Shown: positions 1-5,767 of the stretch, piece after piece
How positions within the stretch are numbered: the first letter of the stretch is position 1
Layout of the letters: each line of letters starts with the position of its first letter
NCBI GenBank assembly: GCA_046155505.1
Contig: JBJXFK010000198.1
Span: 1-5,787 of the forward strand
Direction of reading: 5' to 3'
Origin: JBJXFK01 sp046155505
GTDB taxonomy: Bacteria; Planctomycetota; Phycisphaerae; UBA1845; Fen-1342
Length of the DNA stretch: 5,787 nucleotides
The notes under the pieces: generated by a model
Seen by the model: the letters and a program-made list of their open reading frames with translations, nothing else
What the model was told of the DNA's origin: nothing
The model's database searches: none
Translations under genes and position numbers: made by a program

Positions 1-437
1 ATGGAAACGAGCGTGTTCGGGTTCTCCTCCCCCAACACGCGGCGGCGTTTTTCCAGCGCCTCGCGGAGGTACGGGTCGGCCTCGGCGAGTTTGCCTGCGG
101 CCCACAACTGGGTGCCCAAGTTGCTGATCGCGAAAAGCGTATTTTCGTGCTCCTCCCCCAGCACGCGGCGGCACTTCTCCAGCGACTCGCGGAAATAAGG
201 CTCGGCGTCTGCGAGCTTGCCTTGGGCTTGCAGCAGCATGGCCATGCTGTTGATGGATTCAATCGTATCGGCGTGCTCTTCACCCAGCACACGGCGGCGG
301 GCCGCAAGTGCGTCGCGAATGAAGGGCTCGGCCTCGGACTGCTTCCCCTGAACCCTTAGCGAGACGCCCACATCGTTCATGGAGTCGAGCGTGTCCGGGT
401 GTTCGTCCCCCAACACGCGGCGGCGAGTAGTCAAGGC
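1..437 (-). repeat. Tandem 126-bp (42-residue) TPR repeats in the kinase gene
   Basis: Three full 42-residue units and part of a fourth are visible (residues about 616-657, 658-699, 700-741, 742 onward). Each contains a variant of RRVLGEEHxDT followed by a helix ending in GKLAEAEPYxRE. At DNA level the plus-strand string CACGCGGCGG starts at 36, 162 and 414, with a one-base variant at 288, giving an exact 126-bp period. The pattern matches kinesin-light-chain-type TPRs (the TPR_10/TPR_12 class), which normally bind protein partners. More copies probably lie beyond the left edge. Confidence 0.9.
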
Positions 438-2282
438 CGACTCATGCAGCGGGAACGCGGCGCTGAGCAGGCCGATGGATTGATAAAGGTCTGCGAGCGC
501 TTCGCGCAGACTCGCATCGGTCGGCAGGTCGTTCTGGAAGCGCTCGTCGATCGTTTTGATCGCGGGTTTCAGGATCGTGCGGTCGATCAACGCTGCGGCG
601 GTGTCGGTCGCGTTCACGCGGACGAGGAGCGTGCCGAGCGTCTCCGACTGTGCTGCAAGCTCTGCCTCCGGCACGCCCGCCTTTTTGAGCGTACCGACGA
701 AACGCTCGCGGATGTCCTTCATGAGGTCCACGCCCGCAGCGGTCGTGTCGATCTTGCTAAGCATTTGTGAGTGGAATTCGGAGACCTGCTTAAGCTGATC
801 CGCGCGTTCCTTCTCCTCCCGCTCCGCCTTCTCGGCGGCGATCGCCCGCTCGTCCGCGCGAGCCCGCTGCTGCTCGGCTTCGGCCCGCGCCGCGTCGGCC
901 TGCTTGCGCTGCTCGGCCTCGGCCTGTTGTGCCAACACCGCCAGATCGCGCTGATCGCCGGCGACCTTGGCCTGCCATGCCGTGCCGATCAGGCCCAGCA
1001 CCAGCGCCACCGCGACCGCGCAGCCCGCCAGCACTGGCCCTTTGTTTCGTCGCACGAACTTCTTGAACCGGTACGCGGTGCTGGGCGGTGCGGCGACGAC
1101 GGCCTCGCCACCAAGGTATCGCCGAACGTCGGCCGCAAATGCGCTCGGCGATTCGTAGCGGCGCTGACGGTCCTTTTCGAGGGCCTTCATCACGATCCAG
1201 TCCAGCTCGCCACGGACGAGCGCGCCCAGCCGTTTCGGCTCGATCTGCCGCCGCGATGCGACACTCGCAATGGTCTCGGTGTTGCTGCTCAGACGCGTGC
1301 TCGGCTTGGGCGGCTCGACTTCGCGGATGATCCGCTGGATCTCGGCGTAGGCCGCCGATCGCAGCTCCTGGCTGGTGAACGGCGTCGTCCCGGTGAGCAG
1401 TTCGTACAGCAGCACGCCCAGCGAGTAGACGTCCGTGCGCGTGTCGATGTCGAGGTTGCCCTCGGCCTGCTCGGGGCTCATGTACTGCGGCGTGCCGATC
1501 ATCTGTCGATGTTCGGTAAAGAGCGTCATCTCGGTGAGTTTGCTGCTCGTGGCCTTGGCGATCCCGAAGTCGATCACTTTCGCGTGAGGCTTGCCGTCGT
1601 GCGTGGTGACGAGGATGTTCGACGGCTTGATGTCGCGATGGATGATGCCCTTGGTGTGGGCGTGCTGCAGCGCCGTGCATACCTGCGCGAAGAGCTCCAG
1701 CCGATCGTCGATGTTCATGCTTTTCTTGTCGGCGTACTCGACGATCGGGTCGCCCTTGACCAGTTCCATCACGAAGAACGGCCGGCCCGTCTCGGTTGCG
1801 CCCGCATCGAGCACCCGCGCAATGTTGGGGTGATCCATCATCGCCAGCGCCTGCCGCTCCTGCTCAAAGCGGGCGACGACCTGGCGCGTGTCCATCCCCA
1901 ACTTGATGATCTTCAGCGCGACCTTGCGCGCGACAGGCTTCTCCTGCTCGGCCATGAAGACCAAGCCGAAGCCGCCCTCGCCGATCTGCTGCAGTAGCTT
2001 GTACGGCCCGATGCGCGTGCCGGGGCCCTCGCGCAGCGGCGCGACCACGGTCGGAGCCGCGGCTGCCGAGGCGTCGACAGTGGGCGCATCGGCGGCAGAG
2101 CCGCGTGTGGGTTCGGAGAGAAACCGATCATCCTCGGCCGCCGCAACCATCGCCTCAACCCGCTTCTTCAGGCCGGAATCGCCTCGACACTCGCGGTCCA
2201 GCAGCGGCCCGCGGTCGCCGGGCGCGGCGGCAATGGCCAGGTCAAACAGCCGCCGCAGGTCTTCGTGTTTGTGTTCCGTCAT
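1..2282 (-). CDS. Membrane-anchored Ser/Thr protein kinase with TPR repeats (C-terminus beyond window)
   Basis: This is a Hanks-type (PknB-like) serine/threonine kinase; 760 residues are visible, with no frameshift, before the frame leaves the left edge. A variable N-terminal region (about 1-90) precedes the kinase domain (about 94-390). Visible kinase elements are the glycine loop GEGGFG (101-106), beta-3 Lys124, likely helix-C Glu142, HRD with catalytic Asp217, Lys219 and Asn222, DFG (238-240), SPE (269-271) and Asp284 of DVYSLG. All catalytic residues are present, so it should be active. One hydrophobic segment (about 415-438) probably spans the membrane. It is followed by a charged Ala/Glu/Arg coiled coil (about 441-500) and 42-residue TPRs from about 616. 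Expected topology is kinase in the cytoplasm and TPRs outside it. The ATG at 2282 is supported by GAGG upstream and lies 21 bases after the sigma factor stop, implying co-transcription. The substrate is unknown; the sigma factor or its regulators are an inference. Confidence 0.95.
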   Translation of the reverse strand, partial: MTEHKHEDLRRLFDLAIAAAPGDRGPLLDRECRGDSGLKKRVEAMVAAAEDDRFLSEPTRGSAADAPTVDASAAAAPTVVAPLREGPGTRIGPYKLLQQIGEGGFGLVFMAEQEKPVARKVALKIIKLGMDTRQVVARFEQERQALAMMDHPNIARVLDAGATETGRPFFVMELVKGDPIVEYADKKSMNIDDRLELFAQVCTALQHAHTKGIIHRDIKPSNILVTTHDGKPHAKVIDFGIAKATSSKLTEMTLFTEHRQMIGTPQYMSPEQAEGNLDIDTRTDVYSLGVLLYELLTGTTPFTSQELRSAAYAEIQRIIREVEPPKPSTRLSSNTETIASVASRRQIEPKRLGALVRGELDWIVMKALEKDRQRRYESPSAFAADVRRYLGGEAVVAAPPSTAYRFKKFVRRNKGPVLAGCAVAVALVLGLIGTAWQAKVAGDQRDLAVLAQQAEAEQRKQADAARAEAEQQRARADERAIAAEKAEREEKERADQLKQVSEFHSQMLSKIDTTAAGVDLMKDIRERFVGTLKKAGVPEAELAAQSETLGTLLVRVNATDTAAALIDRTILKPAIKTIDERFQNDLPTDASLREALADLYQSIGLLSAAFPLHESALTTRRRVLGDEHPDTLDSMNDVGVSLRVQGKQSEAEPFIRDALAARRRVLGEEHADTIESINSMAMLLQAQGKLADAEPYFRESLEKCRRVLGEEHENTLFAISNLGTQLWAAGKLAEADPYLREALEKRRRVLGEENPNTLVS

Positions 2283-2288
2283 CGCTGC

Positions 2289-2295
2289 TTTCCTC
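2289..2295 (-). promoter_or_regulatory. Ribosome binding site of the kinase gene
   Basis: On the minus strand, GAGGAAA lies 6 to 12 bases before the ATG at 2282. It falls in the 21-base gap after the sigma factor stop. It decides the kinase start and suggests the gene is translated separately from the sigma factor on a shared mRNA. Confidence 0.75.
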
Positions 2296-2303
2296 AACTT
2301 ACC

Positions 2304-2897
2304 TCAAACCCGCCCGGCCTCGATCGCTTCCTTCAGCCAGCCGCGTGCAAACGCCCACGACCGCTTCACCGTCGGTGCCGAGACGCCGATCACCGCCGCC
2401 GCCTCCTCGATGCTCAATCCGGCGAAGTACCGTAGGCGGACCACGGCCGTCGCCTCCGCGTCCACGCTCTCCAAGCGGACGATGGCCTCATCGAGGATCA
2501 GAAATCCGGCGGATTCGGTTTCCGAATTCGGATCGGGCAAAGACGCCAGGCTGACCGCTGCCCGGCGACCTTCCGGACCGCCCCGAATCGCGGCTGCCTT
2601 GGCCCGGGCGTGGTCGATCAGAATTCGACGCATGGCCTCGATCGCCGCGGCGTAGAAATGCGCTCGCCCGCCCCATGAGACATCGCGGGGTCCGATCAGC
2701 TTTAGATAGGCTTCGTGAACCAGCGCCGTCGCCGACAAAGTGTGATTTTTTCGTTCATCCGACAGGTGAATCTGAGCGGCTTTGCGAAGTTGGTCGTACA
2801 CCAACGGGAACAATTGATCGGCCGCGGCTCGGTCGCCGTCGGCGGCTTGGGTCATCAGTAGCGTGGCGTCGGCGGAGTCCGGCCTATTGGACATCAT
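2304..2897 (-). CDS. ECF-type RNA polymerase sigma factor (TIGR02999 / Sigma70_ECF-like)
   Basis: A 197-residue sigma-70 family factor of the ECF type common in planctomycetes and acidobacteria. Region 2 is at about 25-100. It includes LVYDQLRKAAQIHL, then the family hallmark HTLSATALVHEAYLKL (52-67), and the FYAAAIEAMRRILIDHAR stretch typical of this subgroup (81-98). A short linker leads to region 4 (about 136-192), where RLRYFAGLSIEEAAAVIGVS and the following TVKRSWAFARGWL form the helix-turn-helix that reads the -35 element. Length is normal for the family. The start is one of two adjacent ATGs (2897 or 2894); neither has a clear Shine-Dalgarno sequence. The kinase gene follows after 21 bases. 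This sigma-kinase pairing is recurrent in planctomycetes, so phosphorylation-linked control instead of an anti-sigma factor is likely but inferred. No anti-sigma gene is seen here. Confidence 0.93.
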   Translation of the reverse strand: MMSNRPDSADATLLMTQAADGDRAAADQLFPLVYDQLRKAAQIHLSDERKNHTLSATALVHEAYLKLIGPRDVSWGGRAHFYAAAIEAMRRILIDHARAKAAAIRGGPEGRRAAVSLASLPDPNSETESAGFLILDEAIVRLESVDAEATAVVRLRYFAGLSIEEAAAVIGVSAPTVKRSWAFARGWLKEAIEAGRV

Positions 2898-2906
2898 GTC
2901 GACATG
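2895..2906. promoter_or_regulatory. 12-bp palindrome covering the sigma factor start codon
   Basis: CATGTCGACATG is a perfect palindrome whose left end contains the first ATG of the sigma gene (minus strand, 2897-2895). It could be a repressor site or hide the start in RNA structure. A 12-bp palindrome is expected roughly once by chance in a window this size, so only its position makes it noteworthy. Confidence 0.25.
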
Positions 2907-2919
2907 GTAGCGGGGCCAT

Positions 2920-2952
2920 CATCACAGAGGTCTGTGTTGCCGTGCTGTGATG
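2920..2952. promoter_or_regulatory. Nested inverted repeats upstream of the sigma gene (candidate operator)
   Basis: CATCACAG (2920-2927) and CTGTGATG (2945-2952) form a perfect 8-bp inverted repeat with a 17-base spacer. Inside it, CACAGA-GG-TCTGTG (2923-2936) is a second dyad sharing the left arm. There are thus three CACAG/CTGTG half-sites about 25-55 bases before the sigma start, where a promoter or 5' leader would lie. This suggests a dimeric regulator site; the regulator is unknown. I see no convincing sigma-70 -10/-35 pair here. Confidence 0.35.
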
Positions 2953-2960
2953 CGCCCAGC

Positions 2961-3150
2961 GCTGGCGCCGCGCACTGATCAGAACGTCGGCCAGGCGAGC
3001 CGCTCGCGCCTTGCGGGTCGACGGGGCCGTCGTATTCGCCAGTTCTGCCATCGGAACGGGCGGTCAACTCTCCGAGTACTTACCCGGTGGACCAACCGCC
3101 TTGCCAAACTCGCCCGTATTCGAGCATTCTCGACTGCTTGGCTGCGCGAT
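2961..3150. other. Region with no identifiable feature
   Basis: The frame used downstream stays open through here, but the peptide is arginine-rich and low in acidic residues, as expected from GC-rich non-coding DNA. No integrase catalytic motifs, RNA gene or clear promoter were found on either strand. Confidence 0.5.
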
Positions 3151-3477
3151 GAATTGGTCGAAGCGTCGGTTCCGTCGAGCGACGAATTCGCCGAGAAAAC
3201 AAGCGGATTTCGCATGTCTGTCGGGGAATTCGGCGACGGCGGGTGGGAAGAAAAAGCAGCGCCCCTAACGGGAGTCGAACCCGTTGCTGATTCGGCGCAA
3301 GTGCTGAATTCGCCGATAGTTACGCGCGACGACGAAAACGAGTGGCGTACAGACTGGCGTATGCGGCTGGCCAGTGACCCCGCTTTCGCTGCCGTCGCTG
3401 AGGCGTGGCCGATGCTGCCGGAAGCGCTGCGGGCGGGCATCGTGGCGATGGTAAAGGCTGCAACGCCGGGACGATGA
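3151..3477 (+). pseudogene. Possible C-terminal remnant of a planctomycete tyrosine integrase
   Basis: This in-frame stretch of about 108 codons ending in TGA at 3475 has coding-like composition, unlike the DNA before it. It contains APLTGVEPV (about 3259-3285), the kind of peptide obtained when DNA antisense to a tRNA 3' end is translated. Next comes a helical tail with NEWRTDWRMRLASDPAF and then AWPMLPEALRAGIVAMVKAA. From general familiarity, similar tails follow the catalytic domain in integrase genes of planctomycetes. No R-H-x-x-R-Y recombinase core is visible upstream in any frame, so the piece is either a decayed remnant or a small stand-alone gene. The same frame is open back to an ATG at 2947, but that portion does not look coding. 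The integrase link is inference, not a database match. Confidence 0.4.
3260..3285 (-). other. tRNA T-arm/acceptor-like segment without the rest of a tRNA
   Basis: On the minus strand, ACGGG-TTCGACT-CCCGT folds like a T-arm (5-bp stem, 7-base loop with the TTCGA core). It is followed by a 7-base strand TAGGGGC in the position of an acceptor 3' strand, then G and CTG instead of CCA. The matching 5' acceptor strand, D-arm and anticodon arm are absent within tRNA distance. It may be a fragment of an integration site derived from a tRNA 3' end. Confidence 0.4.
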
Positions 3478-3611
3478 CGGCGGGCGAACGGAGCGGAGCG
3501 GCGGGAAGGGCTGCGGGCGCGGTTTGCGCGTCGCTGACGGGCTGTAATCGCGAATCGGCGGGCGCGGCGATGCGAGCGCGTTCCGACGGGCCGAGCGAAC
3601 GGCGATCCGCG

Positions 3612-3661
3612 ACCGGCGACGGGGCCGAGCGGCGGCGGGCGAGATTTTTTGCGTCGCCGGT
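3612..3661. repeat. 10-bp perfect inverted repeat with 30-base loop
   Basis: ACCGGCGACG (3612-3621) pairs exactly with CGTCGCCGGT (3652-3661). The loop contains a T6 run. A T7 run follows at 3677-3683, 15 bases after the stem, too far away for a standard intrinsic terminator. It could still end leftover transcription from the stretch ahead of it. It lies in the 365-base non-coding gap between 3477 and 3843. Confidence 0.45.
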
Positions 3662-3787
3662 TCTGAATGTCTGCCGTTTTTTTACCAAACCCCCACCCCT
3701 TCAGGCGGGACGCCCCCCCCGTATAGTCCGAGCGTCCGGATTCGCCGTTTCCGATTCTCGGAACGGTATTCGCCGTGAGTCTTGGGC

Positions 3788-3817
3788 TTGCACTTCGATA
3801 CACGATTCTGCGATAAT
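3788..3817 (+). promoter_or_regulatory. Candidate sigma-70-type promoter for the HAF-repeat gene
   Basis: TTGCAC (3788-3793) and GATAAT (3812-3817) are separated by 18 bases. The -10 matches the consensus at five of six positions and the -35 at three of six. Transcription would start near 3824, giving a 5' leader of about 19 bases before the ATG at 3843. Position and -10 quality support it; planctomycete promoter consensus is poorly defined. Confidence 0.45.
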
Positions 3818-3842
3818 CTGCGCTTCACCACTTCGGGGCAAA

Positions 3843-5045
3843 ATGATGCGACTCCTCTGCGTGCTTTGCATTGGGTCTTCGTTGCCGATGACCGCATTGG
3901 CGACGGATGATGTTTTCTTCCTGCCGCTCGGCGACTTGCCGGGCGGCCTTCAATCTAGCGCCGCGTATGGTGTTTCAGCGGATGGCCGAACAATTGGTGG
4001 CGGTGGATTCACGCCAATCGGCGTGGAGGGAATCGTCTGGCGTGACGGCGTGATGACGGGGCTTGGTGATCTTCCCGGCGGTCAATTCGGGTCGTTCGCA
4101 CAAGCAGTTTCGGCCGACGGTCGCGTGATCGTTGGCAGCGCTTCGGGTGTCAACCACAGCGAACCGGTCGTCTGGCGCGATCGCGTCATTTACCCACTTC
4201 CTGTCCCGAACGGTTTGTCTGGAACGGCGGACGCTGTCTCTGATGATGGAACCGTGATCGTCGGCGGAGCGTTCATGTGGGTCAACGATAGCCGGGTTGA
4301 ATTTGAATTGCCTTCGGGTATCTCCGGCGTGACATTTAACGCACTCAGCGCCGACGGCACAACTGCGGTAGGGGCCGCGTACGTGTCGGGAGTTGGAACG
4401 CGGGCGTTTCGATTGAGCGAGACGTTTGAAATGCTGGACGATCTGTCGGCTCCGCCTGAGAGTAACGCCTGGGGCGTATCGGCGGACGGTTCGCGTGTAG
4501 TTGGCTACAGCTATCCCGACGGGATCGCGGTTTTTGTACCGGTGATTTGGAACGGGACAGAACTTGCGGAATTTCGCCGTGACGAAATACCGATGGCGAC
4601 CACAGCTCACGCGGCGTCTGCGGACGGCGGAGTTATCGTCGGCGGTGGCGGCAACAGCGCCTTTGTCTGGACCGAGTTGGATGGCGCGCGCCGCATTGTC
4701 GATGTCCTCTATCAAGACTTCGGAATCGGCATTGATGACTGGGATTATCTCGAAACCGCGAACTCGGTCTCCGCAGATGGCCGGACAATCGTTGGTGTGG
4801 GACAAAACGCGCTCGGCATGAACGAAGCGTTTGCCGTTCGGCTGAAGTATCGCTGCACGCGGACCGACCTCGATTTCAACTTCGAAACAAACCTCGTCGA
4901 TCTGGCGATTCTGCTCGCTCACTTCGGCGAGTGTTCTTCCGACGAAGGCTTCCTGCCGGTTGCCGATGTAGATCGGCGCGGCTGCGTCGATTTGCCGGAC
5001 CTCGCTGCGCTGCTGAGCGAGTTTGGCACCGCGTGCGCTGAGTGA
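3843..5045 (+). CDS. Secreted HAF-repeat protein with C-terminal dockerin-like domain
   Basis: A 400-residue exported protein of unknown function. Residues 1-20 form a signal peptide with a likely cleavage site after ALA and before TDD. The body carries seven HAF-type motifs, close to VSADGxxIVG, at about residues 42, 87, 130, 167, 210, 257 and 307, spaced roughly 37-50 residues, with LGDLPGG twice near the start. This suggests a beta-propeller-like repeat fold. The end (about 342-398) has two dockerin/EF-hand-like repeats. Loop 1 has D342, D344, N346 and D353; loop 2 has D375, D377, G380 and D386, and each is followed by a DLAxLLxxFG helix. Cysteines 338, 364, 381 and 398 fit the planctomycete GC-type dockerin pattern and may form disulfides. 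The start is the ATG pair at 3843/3846, because the signal peptide begins there; GGGG at 3835-3838 is a weak ribosome site better spaced for 3846. The next gene follows after 18 bases. Confidence 0.9.
   Translation: MMRLLCVLCIGSSLPMTALATDDVFFLPLGDLPGGLQSSAAYGVSADGRTIGGGGFTPIGVEGIVWRDGVMTGLGDLPGGQFGSFAQAVSADGRVIVGSASGVNHSEPVVWRDRVIYPLPVPNGLSGTADAVSDDGTVIVGGAFMWVNDSRVEFELPSGISGVTFNALSADGTTAVGAAYVSGVGTRAFRLSETFEMLDDLSAPPESNAWGVSADGSRVVGYSYPDGIAVFVPVIWNGTELAEFRRDEIPMATTAHAASADGGVIVGGGGNSAFVWTELDGARRIVDVLYQDFGIGIDDWDYLETANSVSADGRTIVGVGQNALGMNEAFAVRLKYRCTRTDLDFNFETNLVDLAILLAHFGECSSDEGFLPVADVDRRGCVDLPDLAALLSEFGTACAE
3966..4796 (+). repeat. Seven HAF-type repeats within the secreted protein
   Basis: Units recur about every 110-150 bases. 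The motif cores are YGVSADGRTIGG, QAVSADGRVIVG, DAVSDDGTVIVG, NALSADGTTAVG, WGVSADGSRVVG, HAASADGGVIVG and NSVSADGRTIVG. The protein motif is strongly kept while the DNA differs between copies, so the array is old and not a recent tandem duplication. Confidence 0.85.
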
Positions 5046-5050
5046 AATGC

Positions 5051-5055
5051 GGAGA
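5051..5055 (+). promoter_or_regulatory. Ribosome binding site supporting a TTG start
   Basis: GGAGA sits in the 18-base gap after the HAF gene stop, with 8-9 bases to the TTG at 5064. No other Shine-Dalgarno-like sequence stands at proper spacing before the next in-frame ATG (5112), so the TTG start is preferred. Confidence 0.65.
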
Positions 5056-5063
5056 CATAGCGA

Positions 5064-5741
5064 TTGATTAACCAAAAGACGCTTGAACAAGCTCGTGAAG
5101 GTATAGCCCTCATGTGGGGGCTTTCCACACATATCCGCGAGGGATTTCAGCAAGGACTTTCGCAGCAAGCACGCATTGCACGAATGGGCGAAGTGTATGG
5201 GCGAATTGAAATAGGCCTATTTCCGGTTGTCACTTGGCTCGAACGAAATCGAAGCATGGAGTTCGCGAAACTAATGAAGCATCGCTTGGGCGACGTGCTT
5301 GGCTGCGCGCAGTACATCGTCACTTGCGAAATTCCTGAGTATGCGCCCGGGATGCCCGACGTTCAGCCTGGTAGCCAGCGCTCGGCCGGCTGCGAGGAAA
5401 ATTCGATCCTTGTGATGCATTCCCGCATGGTCGCACAATCGTTCGACGAAGTGTTGGCTGAGATCTGCACTCAACAAGAGCTTCTATCTCAGCAACATAG
5501 CACACTGCTCGCGCAAGAGCGCGCAGCAACGGCCGCATCATCATCCCCGAGCAATAGCCAAACGAAAAAGGTGCCGGCTAAGCGCGGGCGAAAGCCGGAC
5601 ACTGATGCGGAAGAAGATGCGAAGGTCGCTGCGGCGTGGGATACCGGACAACACAAGACGCTCGCGGAGTTAGCGCGGCTCTTGGAAGGGCATGACGAAA
5701 AATCCGTCCGGAAGGCGAAGGACCGGCACCGAAAACGTTAA
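5064..5741 (+). CDS. Unknown 225-residue protein with basic patch and HTH-like C-terminus
   Basis: I do not recognise a named family. The first 90 residues are mostly helical and soluble, with no signal peptide or membrane segment. A middle part (about 112-150) is Gln/Glu-rich and may be coiled coil. A Ser/Ala linker (153-167) leads to an AT-hook-like patch KRGRKP (173-178). The last 40 residues contain VAAAWDTGQHKTLAELARLL, then DEKSVRKAKDRHRKR. This layout resembles helix-turn-helix tails on uncharacterised planctomycete proteins, in which a short W-x-x-G-x-x-K-T segment precedes the helices and the protein ends in DRHRKR. DNA binding is therefore inferred. The TTG start at 5064 is chosen because of GGAGA upstream and continuous coding; ATG 5112 would remove 16 residues. 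It follows the HAF gene by 18 bases and is probably co-transcribed. Codon use is less GC-rich than in the kinase gene. Confidence 0.8.
   Translation: MINQKTLEQAREGIALMWGLSTHIREGFQQGLSQQARIARMGEVYGRIEIGLFPVVTWLERNRSMEFAKLMKHRLGDVLGCAQYIVTCEIPEYAPGMPDVQPGSQRSAGCEENSILVMHSRMVAQSFDEVLAEICTQQELLSQQHSTLLAQERAATAASSSPSNSQTKKVPAKRGRKPDTDAEEDAKVAAAWDTGQHKTLAELARLLEGHDEKSVRKAKDRHRKR
5208..5223. repeat. 16-bp perfect palindrome inside the unknown gene
   Basis: GAAATAGGCCTATTTC reads the same on both strands with no central spacer, so it suits a protein-bound DNA dyad better than an RNA hairpin. It encodes residues 49-53 (EIGLF) and the first base of the next codon. Fewer than 0.1 such sites would be expected by chance in a window of this length with even base composition. 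Confidence 0.6.
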
Positions 5742-5743
5742 TG

Positions 5744-5767
5744 GCGTATGGACTTCGGTCCGTGCGC
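5744..5767 (+). terminator. 10-bp hairpin with UUCG tetraloop after the last gene
   Basis: The stem pairs 5744-5753 with 5758-5767 around the loop TTCG (5754-5757). Its core is GGAC-UUCG-GUCC, an exceptionally stable tetraloop hairpin, with two G-U pairs lower in the stem. It begins two bases after the TAA stop at 5739-5741. No U-tract follows, so it may be a U-less terminator or a 3' mRNA-end stabiliser. Confidence 0.5.

Larger units (their letters stand above)
3478..3842. other. Intergenic region upstream of the HAF-repeat gene
   Basis: This 365-base gap has no convincing gene. The frame of the downstream gene stays open through it back to 3405, but that peptide is Ala/Gly/Arg-rich and has no recognisable domain. 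It contains the 10-bp inverted repeat, a T7 run (3677-3683) followed by C-rich blocks ending in C8 (3713-3720), a TATAGT at 3722-3727 without a matching -35, and the better promoter candidate near its right end. Confidence 0.6.

Noticed and set aside
771..1997. Long plus-strand open frame of 408 codons
   Set aside because: It lies antisense to the kinase, whose motifs are unmistakable on the minus strand. GC-rich codon bias commonly keeps the opposite strand open, and the peptide shows no domain.
3184..3316. GAATTCGCCGA repeated at 3184 and 3306
   Set aside because: An 11-bp direct repeat is expected a few times by chance in a window of this size, and no other feature fits it as attachment sites or a duplication.
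3255..3345. A complete tRNA gene on the minus strand
   Set aside because: Only the T-arm and acceptor 3' strand can be formed; no 5' acceptor, D-arm or anticodon arm is found within tRNA length.
3722..3727. TATAGT as the main promoter of the HAF gene
   Set aside because: No -35-like hexamer stands at 16-18 bases upstream, and it is 115 bases from the start; the pair at 3788-3817 fits better.
2979..3803. Minus-strand open frame of 274 codons across the intergenic region
   Set aside because: The peptide is Arg/Ser/Pro-rich with no domain, typical of non-coding GC-rich DNA.
3975..5168. Minus-strand open frame of 397 codons opposite the HAF gene
   Set aside because: It is antisense to the clear HAF repeats and dockerin motifs, and its peptide has no recognisable domain or signal.
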